This document shows positions 44,378 to 53,125 of a stretch of DNA of 64,000 nt, piece after piece. Made by a program: the position numbers and the translations under genes. Under the pieces are notes generated by a model. That model worked only from the letters and a program-made list of their open reading frames with translations, was not told the origin of the DNA and did no database searches. The stretch's first letter is position 1. Each line of letters starts with the position of its first letter. The DNA comes from Alphaproteobacteria bacterium. Its GTDB lineage: Bacteria > Pseudomonadota > Alphaproteobacteria > Micavibrionales > Micavibrionaceae. The DNA is taken from positions 1 through 64,000 of the forward strand of contig JAJRYK010000029.1 in NCBI GenBank assembly GCA_024275825.1, read 5' to 3'.

Positions 44378-44405
44378 TTGACCCCTTTCGGAAATTTAGT
44401 ATTCT
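44378..44405 (+). promoter_or_regulatory. Putative promoter of the second small gene
   Basis: TTGACC (44378-44383), 16-base spacer, TATTCT (44400-44405), about 95 bases before the start at 44501. Confidence 0.4.
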
Positions 44406-44500
44406 CCAAGTTATATTTTAATGATTATTTGTGGTTTTTTATTACATGAATCGCTAGAATATTTTTGGCTCGATGGTTATTGTTTTTAAGAAGGCGAAGA

Positions 44501-44809
44501 ATGAGTATTAGAATAACGGAATTGTTGAAAAATGCTGCGGGCACTGCTGTTGCAATTCGTATGAATGAGGACCCAAAGGCTGCCGATATAATGACGTTAA
44601 CGGCGAGGATGAATCAATATGCTGTTGCAGCTGAGAAATGTTTTCCAAAAGCCTCTGTAGGCGACACTTGGAGTCTTGAAGATGCTTACAATGCTTTGTT
44701 GAGAATGCCCGATGTTCCAGCGGAGGAAGGCTCAGATGTAGACGCCTTCATAGATGGGGTTAGCAAGGCATACCGTACTTTAGGCGCCGATACCTCAGTT
44801 GTGCCATAG
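44501..44809 (+). CDS. Small hypothetical protein, 102 residues
   Basis: Unknown family. The ATG at 44501 has GAAGGCGAAGA right before it; the frame extends back to 44465 without support. Helical and soluble (ITELLKNAAGTAVAIRMNED; MNQYAVAAEKCF; DAFIDGVSKAYRTL). Confidence 0.55.
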   Translation: MSIRITELLKNAAGTAVAIRMNEDPKAADIMTLTARMNQYAVAAEKCFPKASVGDTWSLEDAYNALLRMPDVPAEEGSDVDAFIDGVSKAYRTLGADTSVVP

Positions 44810-44896
44810 GCGGGGCCAAATTCTTTAGTCTGAATTTTGTTGCATATATCATTGAAGCATGATATATTTTATGTAAATCATCTAAGGGAGAGCGAT

Positions 44897-45199
44897 ATGA
44901 CTGGAGAGACTAAAACTATACAAAGCGCCTCCAAACCTGATGAGTTTCTTGGTAAATTGAAGGGGTATTATCTTGAGGCATTTCAGAAACCCGCGTCTTC
45001 TGGATCGCCTGATATGAGCCCTTATATTGATCAACAAATAAAAGGCATTGCTGCAACAGCTCTTAATGCTGCGTATGGCGTTGAGCAAATTGAGATGGGC
45101 AAGCTTGAAGCTGTTAGCGCTGTTCATGCTGTTTTTGCTCCCATTCCTGCTGTGCAAGAGGTTGTAGACCAAGCATATGCCGAAACTTTCTCTGTCTAA
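44897..45199 (+). CDS. Small hypothetical protein, 100 residues
   Basis: Unknown family. Start at the ATG 44897 with AAGGGAGAG upstream; the open frame to 44837 lacks support. Helical, weakly acidic, with LGKLKGYYLEAFQ, GIAATALNAAYGVEQIEMGK and VQEVVDQAYAETF. Third in the small-gene set before the HIT gene. Confidence 0.55.
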   Translation: MTGETKTIQSASKPDEFLGKLKGYYLEAFQKPASSGSPDMSPYIDQQIKGIAATALNAAYGVEQIEMGKLEAVSAVHAVFAPIPAVQEVVDQAYAETFSV

Positions 45200-45316
45200 C
45201 TGGAGTGATGTTCAACGCATCCGCTCCCTCATTTACCAACCCCTTCTTATCTTGCCTCTCGCTTATTGGTGTGTAATCTGATCCTTTGAGAGAATAGAGT
45301 TAAGGGAGCCCAAAAC

Positions 45317-45685
45317 ATGACCACATACGACCCCCAAAATATCTTCGCCAAAATTCTGCGCGGCGAAATCCCCAATGATACGGTCTATGAGGACGATCAC
45401 GTCCTCGCCTTTCGCGATATAAGCCCGCAAGCGCCTGTGCATATTTTGGTGATCCCAAGGGGCGCATACATCTCCATCGATGATTTTGGCGCCAATGCCA
45501 GTGCGGCAGAGATTAAAGGTTTTTATGAGGCCGTTTCAAAAATTGTCGCGCAAGAAGGCCTCACCAAAAATGGGTTCCGCTGTATCGCCAATACCGGCAG
45601 CGACGGCGGCCAAGAGGTGCCGCATTTTCACCAGCATATTTTGGGCGGCGCGCCTGTGGGGCCTATGGTGGTGAAGAAGGGTTAG
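45317..45685 (+). CDS. HIT family protein (HinT-like nucleotide hydrolase)
   Basis: Purine nucleoside phosphoramidase. A 122-residue protein: NIFAKILRGEIPNDTVYEDD, AFRDISPQAPVHILVIPR, GFRCIANTGSDGGQEVPHF and the triad HFHQHILGG are typical. AGGGAGCC precedes the ATG. The 23 final bases overlap a convergent large gene. Confidence 0.95.
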   Translation: MTTYDPQNIFAKILRGEIPNDTVYEDDHVLAFRDISPQAPVHILVIPRGAYISIDDFGANASAAEIKGFYEAVSKIVAQEGLTKNGFRCIANTGSDGGQEVPHFHQHILGGAPVGPMVVKKG

Positions 45686-47273
45686 GGGGCACACCAAAAT
45701 TCAATGTCTCATCAAAGCCCAGCGCGCCTTTTCCTTCGTGCAATTTAAAGGGCAGTAGCATTACGCTTTTTATATCACCAAGCTTACCGTAGCCAATCAT
45801 TGGGCCGGTGTGTTTTTCATTTCCCCACGCGTCCCTTAATAGCCTTTTAAGCAATGGTTTTCTATTTCTCTTTTTCTCGCGGTTTAGCTCATTTAGCATG
45901 CCAAAAGAAACGCGGATAACCCTTTGACCTTTCGCATACTTGCCGATGAGCGCTGTTTGAAACAGCGTTTTTCCATTAAAACGCATGCACCTTTCGTCAA
46001 TTTTATCATGGTTAAAAATGCGCACAAAATGTTGCGGCCCATCATACTCGACCAAAATTGTTGGCTTTTTTATATGTTTGCCAGACCATGTTTTTGTCCC
46101 GGTCACCGCAAGATCAAAAACATGGCCTAATTTATTTAGCATATGGGGTTCATCATCTGTTAAAAGCCCAGCCTCATTCAGATGGTCTTCGAGTATTTTT
46201 TCTTCTTTCGAATGCTTGTGATCTTCGTCTGGAAGTTTGACATTTGGTGGCCAGCCGAACCAAAGACTGGCTTGTACCATTTGTCGCTTTGCTGTTGTAT
46301 TTAAAGTTTCAGTGCTTATATTCTCGTAATAGTACTTTGCGTGGTTTTCAAATTTTTTATGGCCGCTTAAGGCATGGTGAACAGCGCATGCCCAAAAGCT
46401 CATACATTGTGTTTTCTCATTGCTGGCTTTTACAGCGGCCTGACGTAAGAGCGTTTCAGCAAATTCTTCTGGAAGTACCATTCCCAAAGAGGCTGTTGCT
46501 CTCAAAATTTTATTGGGCATATCGGCTCTGAAAAACTCATGTGATGCATGCGTCATTTCATCATCTTCAGCTGTAAGGTCAAGCATATCAGCAAGCAGCT
46601 CTGTTGTGCGCTCAAAAAAGGCGTTTTGAAAGTCCTGTGGTGGATAGACGCTTAGGTTTTCAAAGCTCCTAATAATGTTTAACACACCATGTGGTCCAAA
46701 CTCTTTAATGTGCGTGCGTGCAAAATTTAGCGCATCATTGAGAAGCACGTCTTCAGCGCGGCAGCGTTTTGGATGTTTTCGTGACAGTTCAGAAAATTGT
46801 TTGAGACCGCGATGGAAGTTTTGTAGAAAATGTTTCTTTTCTTGCGGGTCTGTAATGGTTTCAAAGTCACTTAATCTTTGTGCAAAGGCGCTTTGCCATT
46901 CCCGCATAAAAGGCCGGAATGCAGGAATATTCATCTGCGAGAGGGCGTCAATATAATGTGCAAGATCCTCGATTGATGCCTCAGAGAGAACTTTTTTTGT
47001 TTCTTGTTCCCAAACCCCTAGATTCTGGCGCATGAATGACAGAAGGCCTTGCCAAAGGATCTCATCCTTTTTCTCCAGATCACCGGCTAGTTTTCGAATA
47101 CTATTGATGATAATTGCAAATTCTTGCGCTGTGAGATCAAGGCCTTCAATCGCATACCAATTTTTAGTAAACAAGGTGGTGCCTCGATCAATATTCTCAT
47201 CAAGGTTCGAGAAGTATTGCATCGCCCCGTATTTGAGCAGGGAGTTTTCATCATGTTCATATGCGTTTGACAT
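45663..47273 (-). CDS. RAP-domain protein with OPR/FASTK-like helical array
   Basis: A 536-residue protein. The C-terminal segment 382-465 reads as a RAP domain (a PD-(D/E)xK-type fold): HVFDLAVTG, ILVEYDGPQHFVRIF, FNGKTLFQTALIGKYAKGQRVIRVSFGMLNEL, with D386, E409, D411 and H415 in the expected places. Upstream (about 100-345) are helical pairs such as GPHGVLNIIRSFENLSVYPP, MPNKILRATASLGMVLPEEF, resembling octotricopeptide/FASTK repeats of organellar RNA-binding proteins. RAP proteins are mostly eukaryotic organelle RNA factors, with scattered bacterial members. Function in this bacterium is unknown; RNA binding or cleavage is the inference. Confidence 0.75.
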   Translation of the reverse strand: MSNAYEHDENSLLKYGAMQYFSNLDENIDRGTTLFTKNWYAIEGLDLTAQEFAIIINSIRKLAGDLEKKDEILWQGLLSFMRQNLGVWEQETKKVLSEASIEDLAHYIDALSQMNIPAFRPFMREWQSAFAQRLSDFETITDPQEKKHFLQNFHRGLKQFSELSRKHPKRCRAEDVLLNDALNFARTHIKEFGPHGVLNIIRSFENLSVYPPQDFQNAFFERTTELLADMLDLTAEDDEMTHASHEFFRADMPNKILRATASLGMVLPEEFAETLLRQAAVKASNEKTQCMSFWACAVHHALSGHKKFENHAKYYYENISTETLNTTAKRQMVQASLWFGWPPNVKLPDEDHKHSKEEKILEDHLNEAGLLTDDEPHMLNKLGHVFDLAVTGTKTWSGKHIKKPTILVEYDGPQHFVRIFNHDKIDERCMRFNGKTLFQTALIGKYAKGQRVIRVSFGMLNELNREKKRNRKPLLKRLLRDAWGNEKHTGPMIGYGKLGDIKSVMLLPFKLHEGKGALGFDETLNFGVPPNPSSPP

Positions 47274-47367
47274 GCCGCTAAACTACAGAAAATATTAAAT
47301 TATGTCAATAAAAAAACCAGAAAACGAGCGAGTCTTTTAGGTTTTTTTGGAGGAAAAATAGAAATTC

Positions 47368-47970
47368 TTAACATGTGGCAGCGTATTGGCCCGGGAAAAC
47401 GATAATATTATCGCCCAAAGCCGCCGATGAAAATGCAGCGGGCGCGAGCTCTAACCCTGCATTTTGCTGTTCAATTACATGTTCTTGCGCGAGGCAAATA
47501 AAAGCTTCGGCGACTAATATCTGAGCCTTGGCCTGCGCATGAAGAATTTTGCACAAAGCTTGTTCGTTTTCATCACACAGGAAGAAACCATAGACCTCAA
47601 GCAGCTCTGCCATATTCTCTAAATCATCGCTTGTATGGATCAAAACGTTGAAAATTTGTTCAGAATTAATGCTCATTCCTTGCGCGTTTTGTGCCCAGAT
47701 TGTCCCATATTCACCAATAATCCGTTCACACTCCATCTCTAGAATGCGCAAATTTGGTGAAACTTTTGTGGAGTGGCCAATTAATGTCTTCGCGCCCAGC
47801 GCAATCGCCAGCAGCGCACTATCCGGCTGCAGCTCGCTAATCACCTCATGCAGGCCATATATAACATCATCGCTCAATGTTTCGCGGCCGTGAAGAATAT
47901 CGCCCATAATTACGGGCACCTGAAGGCGGTTCGCGGTGAACGCTAAATCGTGCTTGCTTAAAATCATCAT
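47368..47970 (-). CDS. Hypothetical protein, 200 residues
   Basis: Unknown family. AGGTAGGGA precedes tandem ATG codons at 47970/47967. Largely helical, acidic, with a block ALLAIALGAKTLIGHSTKVS and LEMECERIIGEYGTIWAQNA. Ends in VFPGQYAATC. No signal peptide. Located upstream of, and on the opposite strand to, comM. Confidence 0.6.
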   Translation of the reverse strand: MMILSKHDLAFTANRLQVPVIMGDILHGRETLSDDVIYGLHEVISELQPDSALLAIALGAKTLIGHSTKVSPNLRILEMECERIIGEYGTIWAQNAQGMSINSEQIFNVLIHTSDDLENMAELLEVYGFFLCDENEQALCKILHAQAKAQILVAEAFICLAQEHVIEQQNAGLELAPAAFSSAALGDNIIVFPGQYAATC

Positions 47971-48087
47971 AAATCCCTACCTGTTTTTCTTTGTTTTTTA
48001 TTGGTTCGTTATCTTCCTTAGTAAGGGGAAAAGATGAATCAAGTCTTAACAGCTTTCATTTTTTCTGTGGCTGTGTCATAAAGTTGT

Positions 48088-48110
48088 TTATTCACAAATG
48101 CTTATACACA
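48088..48110 (+). promoter_or_regulatory. Pair of DnaA-type boxes upstream of comM
   Basis: TTATTCACA (48088-48096) and TTATACACA (48102-48110), both exact TTATNCACA, in the same direction and five bases apart, 30 bases before the comM start. May allow DnaA control of this gene, or be coincidence. Confidence 0.35.
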
Positions 48111-48139
48111 TCAAAAAGATGTGGGGGGAATGGAGTTTT

Positions 48140-49678
48140 ATGGTCGCGCGCGTTAATACAGTGTCGTTTCAAGGCGTCGATGTACAACCTGTTGATGTGC
48201 AGGTCCAAATCTCGAACGGTTTGCCGGCCTTTAATATTGTCGGCCTGCCTGATAAAGCGGTGGCGGAGAGTAAAGAGCGTGTCCGTGCGGCCCTTCATGC
48301 GTTGGGCCTGTCCCTGCCGCCCAAGCGCTTAACGGTGAATCTCGCTCCTGCGGATTTAAGCAAAGAAGGCAGCCATTATGATCTGCCCATCGCGCTGGGC
48401 TTGCTGGCGGCGATGGAGGTGATTTCGAAGGAGGAGCTGGCGGAATATGTGGTGCTGGGCGAACTTGCGCTGGACTCAACCATCACCCGCGTGGCCGGGG
48501 TTTTGCCCGCCGCCATGCATGCTGCCGCCGTTGGCCATCGCTTAATTTGTCCAAAAGCCTGCGGGGGCGAGGCGGTCTGGGCAGGCGATATAGAGATTTT
48601 GGCCGCGCGTGATTTGCTTCAGCTGATTAACCACATCAAGGGCACGCAGGTCATGGCCCAGCCCGAAGCTCTTATCGAAGATCAAAATCCCCATAAAGGG
48701 CCAGATTTGGCTGACGTGAAGGGGCAAGAGAGTGCTAAGCGCGCCTTAGAGGTTGCTGCAGCCGGTGGCCATAATTTACTGATGATCGGCCCGCCCGGCT
48801 CTGGTAAGTCCATGCTCGCTAGCTGTATGCCCGGTATTTTGCCGCCGCTGAGTCCTAAAGAAGCGCTGGAGGTCTCGATCATTCACTCCTTGGCCGGAAC
48901 CCTGCCCCAGGGCGGCCTGCTCCGTACGCGTCCCTTCCGCGATCCGCACCATTCTGCCTCCCTACCTGCGCTGGTGGGCGGCGGGCATAAGGTTAAGCCC
49001 GGCGAGATTTCGTTGGCGCATAATGGCGTGCTGTTTTTGGATGAGCTTCCCGAATTCGCCCGCGGTACGCTGGAATCGATGCGCCAGCCCTTGGAGTCTG
49101 GCGAGACCTTGATTGCGCGCGCGAACCAGCATGTGCGCTATCCTGCGAATTTCCAGCTGGTCGGCGCGATGAATCCCTGTCGCTGCGGTTATCTGGGCGA
49201 TCCTGATCAGGAATGCACCAAGGCCCCGCGCTGCGGCGGTGATTACCAGTCTAAAATTTCAGGCCCAATGATGGACCGGATTGACTTACAAGTTGAGGTC
49301 CCGGCGGTCAGCGTGGCAGATCTGAATAATGACACGCGCGCTGAGCCCTCCGAAACCGTTGCTGTGCGCATTGCCAAGGTTCGCGATATTCAGCTGCAGC
49401 GTTTTGCGGCCTTAGGCGTGTCCGGCCAGATATTAACCAACGCCCAAGCCAATGCCAAAGCGCTCGATGATATCGCCGTGATGGAGGATGAGGCAAAAGA
49501 TCTCCTCAATAAAGCCATGGACAGCGCAAAACTCTCTGCCCGCGGCTATTATAGAATCTTACGCGTCGCCCGCACGATTGCAGATATGAGCGCGATAAAG
49601 TCAGGTGAAGTCCCTGAGAAAATTAGAAAAATAGACATCGCTGAGGCCTTAAGCTACCGCCGCACCACACACAAATAA
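48140..49678 (+). CDS. comM: YifB/ComM family AAA+ ATPase (magnesium chelatase-like)
   Basis: ComM is a hexameric helicase that aids branch migration in natural transformation. The ATG at 48140 (GGGGGAATGGAG upstream) gives 512 residues. The N-terminal Lon-like domain has NIVGLPDKAVAESKERVRAAL and DLPIALGLLAAM; the AAA+ core has GPPGSGKSM, PFRDPHHSAS, the Walker B LFLDELPEF, AMNPCRCGYLGD and ISGPMMDRIDLQVEV; the C-terminal helical domain has ARGYYRILRVARTIADM. Other DNA-uptake genes are not visible in this window. Confidence 0.95.
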   Translation: MVARVNTVSFQGVDVQPVDVQVQISNGLPAFNIVGLPDKAVAESKERVRAALHALGLSLPPKRLTVNLAPADLSKEGSHYDLPIALGLLAAMEVISKEELAEYVVLGELALDSTITRVAGVLPAAMHAAAVGHRLICPKACGGEAVWAGDIEILAARDLLQLINHIKGTQVMAQPEALIEDQNPHKGPDLADVKGQESAKRALEVAAAGGHNLLMIGPPGSGKSMLASCMPGILPPLSPKEALEVSIIHSLAGTLPQGGLLRTRPFRDPHHSASLPALVGGGHKVKPGEISLAHNGVLFLDELPEFARGTLESMRQPLESGETLIARANQHVRYPANFQLVGAMNPCRCGYLGDPDQECTKAPRCGGDYQSKISGPMMDRIDLQVEVPAVSVADLNNDTRAEPSETVAVRIAKVRDIQLQRFAALGVSGQILTNAQANAKALDDIAVMEDEAKDLLNKAMDSAKLSARGYYRILRVARTIADMSAIKSGEVPEKIRKIDIAEALSYRRTTHK

Positions 49679-49749
49679 ACCAACTGGTCGGTATTTTTAG
49701 CTTTAATCTCTTTTGGGGTTCAATTCCTCGCCGCTTGGGGGGTAGTTAG

Positions 49750-49855
49750 CCCCCTCTCCCTTGAGGGAGAGGGCTGGGGTGAGGGTATGACACTGCACCT
49801 TAAGAGAAAGCCCCCTCACCCTAACCCTCTCCCACTTGGGGAGAGGGGATAGTTG
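49750..49855. repeat. Compound C/G-rich palindromic repeat (copy 2)
   Basis: CCCCTCTCCC paired with GGGAGAGGG in the left arm (49750-49773), then GGGGTGAGGG answered by CCCTCACCC, and CCCTCTCCC with GGGGAGAGGGG on the right arm. Two hairpins and a long-range pair give one large palindrome. Same style as the repeat at 9133. Confidence 0.8.
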
Positions 49856-50315
49856 GTATGATACCTCGCCCCTTGCGGCGGGGTTGTTCATTTTAGCGGA
49901 TATATCGCGGCGCGCATTGCGAATGCAGGGGCAGCGCTCTTTCCTCTCCTCTCCTCTCCTGCTCTACCCTGCCCACTCCGCCTATCTCTCCCTCTTTTCC
50001 TAGAGGTGTGCTATGTAAATTAATTAAGGGGGCCTGCGATTTTTTATGAGGAATCGGCTGCGCTATTGCTGTTTTATGATCACTTTAATTATTGGCACCT
50101 TCCCAAATTAGGAATTCTATCCTGTAATTGTGCTGTGACGATAAACAAAAAGAACACCATCGAAAGCAAAGAAAATCATGTAAAATCAATATACTAGACC
50201 TCCACCCCTCAAATTTGAGCAAACAAAAAGAAGGATCCAGGCTTTATTGTTTAGAATCAATATGTTGCAGGCCATAAATTTTTCATGTGAGAAAGTCACA
50301 CTAAAACGTCAAAAA

Positions 50316-50330
50316 TTAAAGGTTTCTTAA
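50316..50330. promoter_or_regulatory. CtrA-type box TTAA-N7-TTAA
   Basis: TTAA (50316-50319), seven bases, TTAAC (50327-50331), 60 bases upstream of the next gene. The full alphaproteobacterial CtrA pattern in a promoter position. Confidence 0.45.
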
Positions 50331-50390
50331 CGTAAAAAAGATAAAATTTTATATAAGTAAAAAATACGATAACTCAGGGTAAGTGTAACA

Positions 50391-51461
50391 ATGACGGCTT
50401 TTTCACCAGCCAATCCGATCAATATCATGGATATGTTCAATGGCCAATCCGGCGCCTTGTCGAGTCGTTCAAGCATTTTAGATAACAGCATCACGCAATC
50501 TCAAACACCAATGACAGCCGTATCTGGGCGCAATTTTGTTGCTGAGCTGCCGGAGGTCGATCTTGGTCCTATGAAGCCGAATGCTACAAACCATGTGTCT
50601 AATCTTCCTGATCTTAAAACGGATGCGCTTACAACGCGCACACAAGTAGCGAGCGTCGCGGCAAACTATGTTGCTGAGGTTGGGAAAGTTCAAAATACCA
50701 TGGATGCGGCCATGAAGCCGGGCGCAGCTAATCTTGGTATAGATCTTAGCCAAGCCCAACAGACGATTATCCCATCACCGCAAACGACGCATGCAGATGC
50801 GGTTTTCACAATGGGTACAAATGCGGTTGCTGGCGGTCCAGTTGTTTCGGCGTTGCAGGCTGTGAGTGAAATTAAGCAAGAGCGTGGACGATTAACAGCA
50901 GAGCAAGAAGGAAAACTCTTGGATGAAATGCGCGCACAGCTCAGCCCGCAACGTGATGCGATGGGCAATGTTGTTGCGCCGGCCAAAATTCCGTCTGATT
51001 ATGATGTTGCAGCCCTGAGCAACGAAGAGATGAAAGCTCTCTATATGCCGCCAGAACAGCAACCCGAAGGACAGCAAATTTTTGCGATGCTCCATACGCT
51101 GGATGAAGATATTTTGCCGGGCCTTAGGCATGCGGAAACGCGCAAAAATAACTATGAAGGCGACAAGTTTGATAAGGCGGTTGCGCGGGGTGATATGGAG
51201 GCCGCCACGATCATGCTTGATGGTGATGTGGACCAAGCCCGCGAAGCGATTGCCGCTGTTCATGGTGATGAGCCGCCGCTGCGCGCAGAAGATGTTAATC
51301 TTTGGAGTGATAGCCTGGCCTTTACGTCCTTGCCAACGACAGAAAATGTGCAGCTTGATGTTGAGGTTAAAGCTGCGCTAGCCAGCCTTGATCGTGAGAT
51401 GGTTATTAAGCCTGAGCTGGATAATCAGTTTAAATTAGCGCAAGGTGGTTTCGCAGCGTAA
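50391..51461 (+). CDS. Hypothetical protein preceded by a CtrA-type box
   Basis: A 356-residue protein of unknown family. The start is weakly marked by AGGGTAAG 10 bases upstream. The N-terminal 90 residues are Ser/Thr/Asn-rich and disordered; a middle block (about 130-165) has NAVAGGPVVSALQAVSEIKQ; acidic helical segments follow to the end (DEDILPGLRHAETR). No signal peptide or membrane helix. Candidate cell-cycle-regulated gene by its promoter. Confidence 0.6.
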   Translation: MTAFSPANPINIMDMFNGQSGALSSRSSILDNSITQSQTPMTAVSGRNFVAELPEVDLGPMKPNATNHVSNLPDLKTDALTTRTQVASVAANYVAEVGKVQNTMDAAMKPGAANLGIDLSQAQQTIIPSPQTTHADAVFTMGTNAVAGGPVVSALQAVSEIKQERGRLTAEQEGKLLDEMRAQLSPQRDAMGNVVAPAKIPSDYDVAALSNEEMKALYMPPEQQPEGQQIFAMLHTLDEDILPGLRHAETRKNNYEGDKFDKAVARGDMEAATIMLDGDVDQAREAIAAVHGDEPPLRAEDVNLWSDSLAFTSLPTTENVQLDVEVKAALASLDREMVIKPELDNQFKLAQGGFAA

Positions 51462-51549
51462 TACAATCCTTTTCGTTTATTTCTTTCAGCGCTCTCATTT
51501 ATTCGCTATAAATCTTTTGAAGACATTATTCATGATTCAAGAGGTAACA

Positions 51550-52428
51550 ATGCGCTCAGCCCATCTTTTTCTTTTTATGCTTATTGGTATGTTTATAACG
51601 CTTTCAAGCGCTCAAGTGCTTGCTCAGAAAGCGTTTGATCATTGTAAGAATGCGGAGCATACAGCAGATATTTTGACGTGTTTGAACAAGCGCTCTGATG
51701 CGAGCGCGGCGAAGCTCAATAAGGTTTATGAGCGCGTGGAAGCGGCGCAAAGCGCAGATATGATCGCACTGCTTAAGCTCGCGCAGGCGGAATGGATTAA
51801 ATATCGCGACGGACAATGTGGTTGGGCCAAAGTGCAGGCGGAAAATGAATCGCTGTATCGTATAGAAGAGCTTTCATGTTTGATCACGCTGGCGGAGCAG
51901 CGTCGCGAGGTGCTTGAGCAATTCTCTGCATCGGCGGGTGAAGAAGGGAAGATTGACGAAGAACAAATGACCTTTCCGCGCTGGATGAATGTTGTGGCGC
52001 ATCAAAATCCTGCGGTGTATTGGCGCTATGGTGATCATGTCAGCGCCGATCTGAATTGTGACGGGCAGGACGAAGAAATTTTACTGGGTCAGACAATGAA
52101 GGCGGTTGCGAACAATGAGGGTGAAACCGCACATTACACGCCTCATTCTGTTCTCGCGGTGGTCAGTAATCCAGCAATGGGCAAACCCGAAGCGGCCATT
52201 GTACCACTCGAAATGGTGGCTAGCGAAGGTAAGGTTTGCGCGCCGAAAATATCATTTATTGCGTCTGAGAAAGCTGATCCTGCGCGCGGTGAAGAAGATG
52301 CGGGAGCGGTCGTTCCACGCTGCACAGCGACGCTGGAAATTGCTGCTAAGGGTTGTGCATCACAAACACTTCGCTGGATGGGTGGCAAATATGTTTTTGA
52401 TGTTTCCCCAAAGCCTAATGAGCAATAA
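51550..52428 (+). CDS. LprI/DUF1311-type exported protein with extra C-terminal domain
   Basis: About 292 residues from the ATG at 51550 (AGAGGTAACA upstream); the longer frame back to 51445 has no support. A signal peptide (about 1-25) is followed by a cysteine-paired DUF1311/LprI lysozyme-inhibitor-like domain: FDHCKNAEHTADILTCLNKR, AQAEWIKYRDGQCGWA and LSCLITLAEQRREVL. After about 155 comes a second domain with VSADLNCDGQDEEILLGQ, a calcium-loop-like D-x-N-x-D-G, and Cys pairs. Predicted periplasmic or surface protein. Confidence 0.82.
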   Translation: MRSAHLFLFMLIGMFITLSSAQVLAQKAFDHCKNAEHTADILTCLNKRSDASAAKLNKVYERVEAAQSADMIALLKLAQAEWIKYRDGQCGWAKVQAENESLYRIEELSCLITLAEQRREVLEQFSASAGEEGKIDEEQMTFPRWMNVVAHQNPAVYWRYGDHVSADLNCDGQDEEILLGQTMKAVANNEGETAHYTPHSVLAVVSNPAMGKPEAAIVPLEMVASEGKVCAPKISFIASEKADPARGEEDAGAVVPRCTATLEIAAKGCASQTLRWMGGKYVFDVSPKPNEQ

Positions 52429-52443
52429 GCAAGAGCGGGCCAG

Positions 52444-52989
52444 ATGAACAATATTTGTGTTTTTTGTTCGGCCTCAGATCAGGTTGATCCTTTATATAAG
52501 AAGGCTGCTGAGGCGCTTGGCAATGTTCTGGGCGCTGAAGGGGTTCGCCTCATCTATGGCGGTGCCAGTATCGGCCTGATGGGCATTTTGGCCAATACTG
52601 TACTCGGTGCAGGCGGTGAGGTGATCGGTGTTATCCCAGAGAATTTACAGCAAAGAGAGCTCGCGCATCAAGGCTTGAGCGAACTTCATGTAACAAAAAC
52701 CATGCAAGAACGGCAAAAAATGATGGCGGACCTTGCGGATGTTTTTGTTATCCTGCCTGGAGGTTTGGGCACATTGACGGAATTGACGGAGGTGATGACC
52801 TGGAAACAGCTGAATATTCACGATAAACCGATTTTCTTGCTCAATATTGGTGGATTTTGGGACCCATTACTGAAAACCTTTGCTCATATGGATAAGCAGG
52901 GCTTTTTCCATGGTGAATATAGCCATATATTTGAGGTTTTCGATGATATTGAGGCGCTTCAGGCATGCATAATCCAGACAAAAACATAA
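52444..52989 (+). CDS. LOG family Rossmann protein (nucleoside 5'-monophosphate phosphoribohydrolase-like)
   Basis: Cleaves N-glycosidic bonds of nucleotide monophosphates; in plants it activates cytokinins. The 181-residue protein has IYGGASIGLMG and VFVILPGGLGTLTELTEV, the LOG motif P-G-G-x-G-T-x-x-E with the catalytic Glu, and later HDKPIFLLNIGGFWDPLL. Natural bacterial substrate is uncertain. Confidence 0.92.
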   Translation: MNNICVFCSASDQVDPLYKKAAEALGNVLGAEGVRLIYGGASIGLMGILANTVLGAGGEVIGVIPENLQQRELAHQGLSELHVTKTMQERQKMMADLADVFVILPGGLGTLTELTEVMTWKQLNIHDKPIFLLNIGGFWDPLLKTFAHMDKQGFFHGEYSHIFEVFDDIEALQACIIQTKT

Positions 52990-53125
52990 ATTACCGTATT
53001 GTATTATCGCAGTGTTAAGTCTTTCATTTTATACTGTATTATGATGGCGGCTCGGCGTAAGGTATAGGGCAGATGTCTGTTATCATTCGGATTGAATTCA
53101 AAAAGGATCATGTGGAAGTTCTAAG

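Larger units (their letters stand above)
49679..50390. other. 712-base gene-free region after comM
   Basis: Holds the compound repeat (49750-49855), a short pyrimidine tandem array (four CCTCT-type units at 49943-49960) and an AT-rich leader with a CtrA-type box at 50316. No RNA gene or supported ORF was found. Confidence 0.5.

Noticed and set aside
49941-49970. CCTCT tandem run as a possible CRISPR or VNTR of interest
   Set aside because: Only about four short units and no spacer pattern; simple pyrimidine tract.
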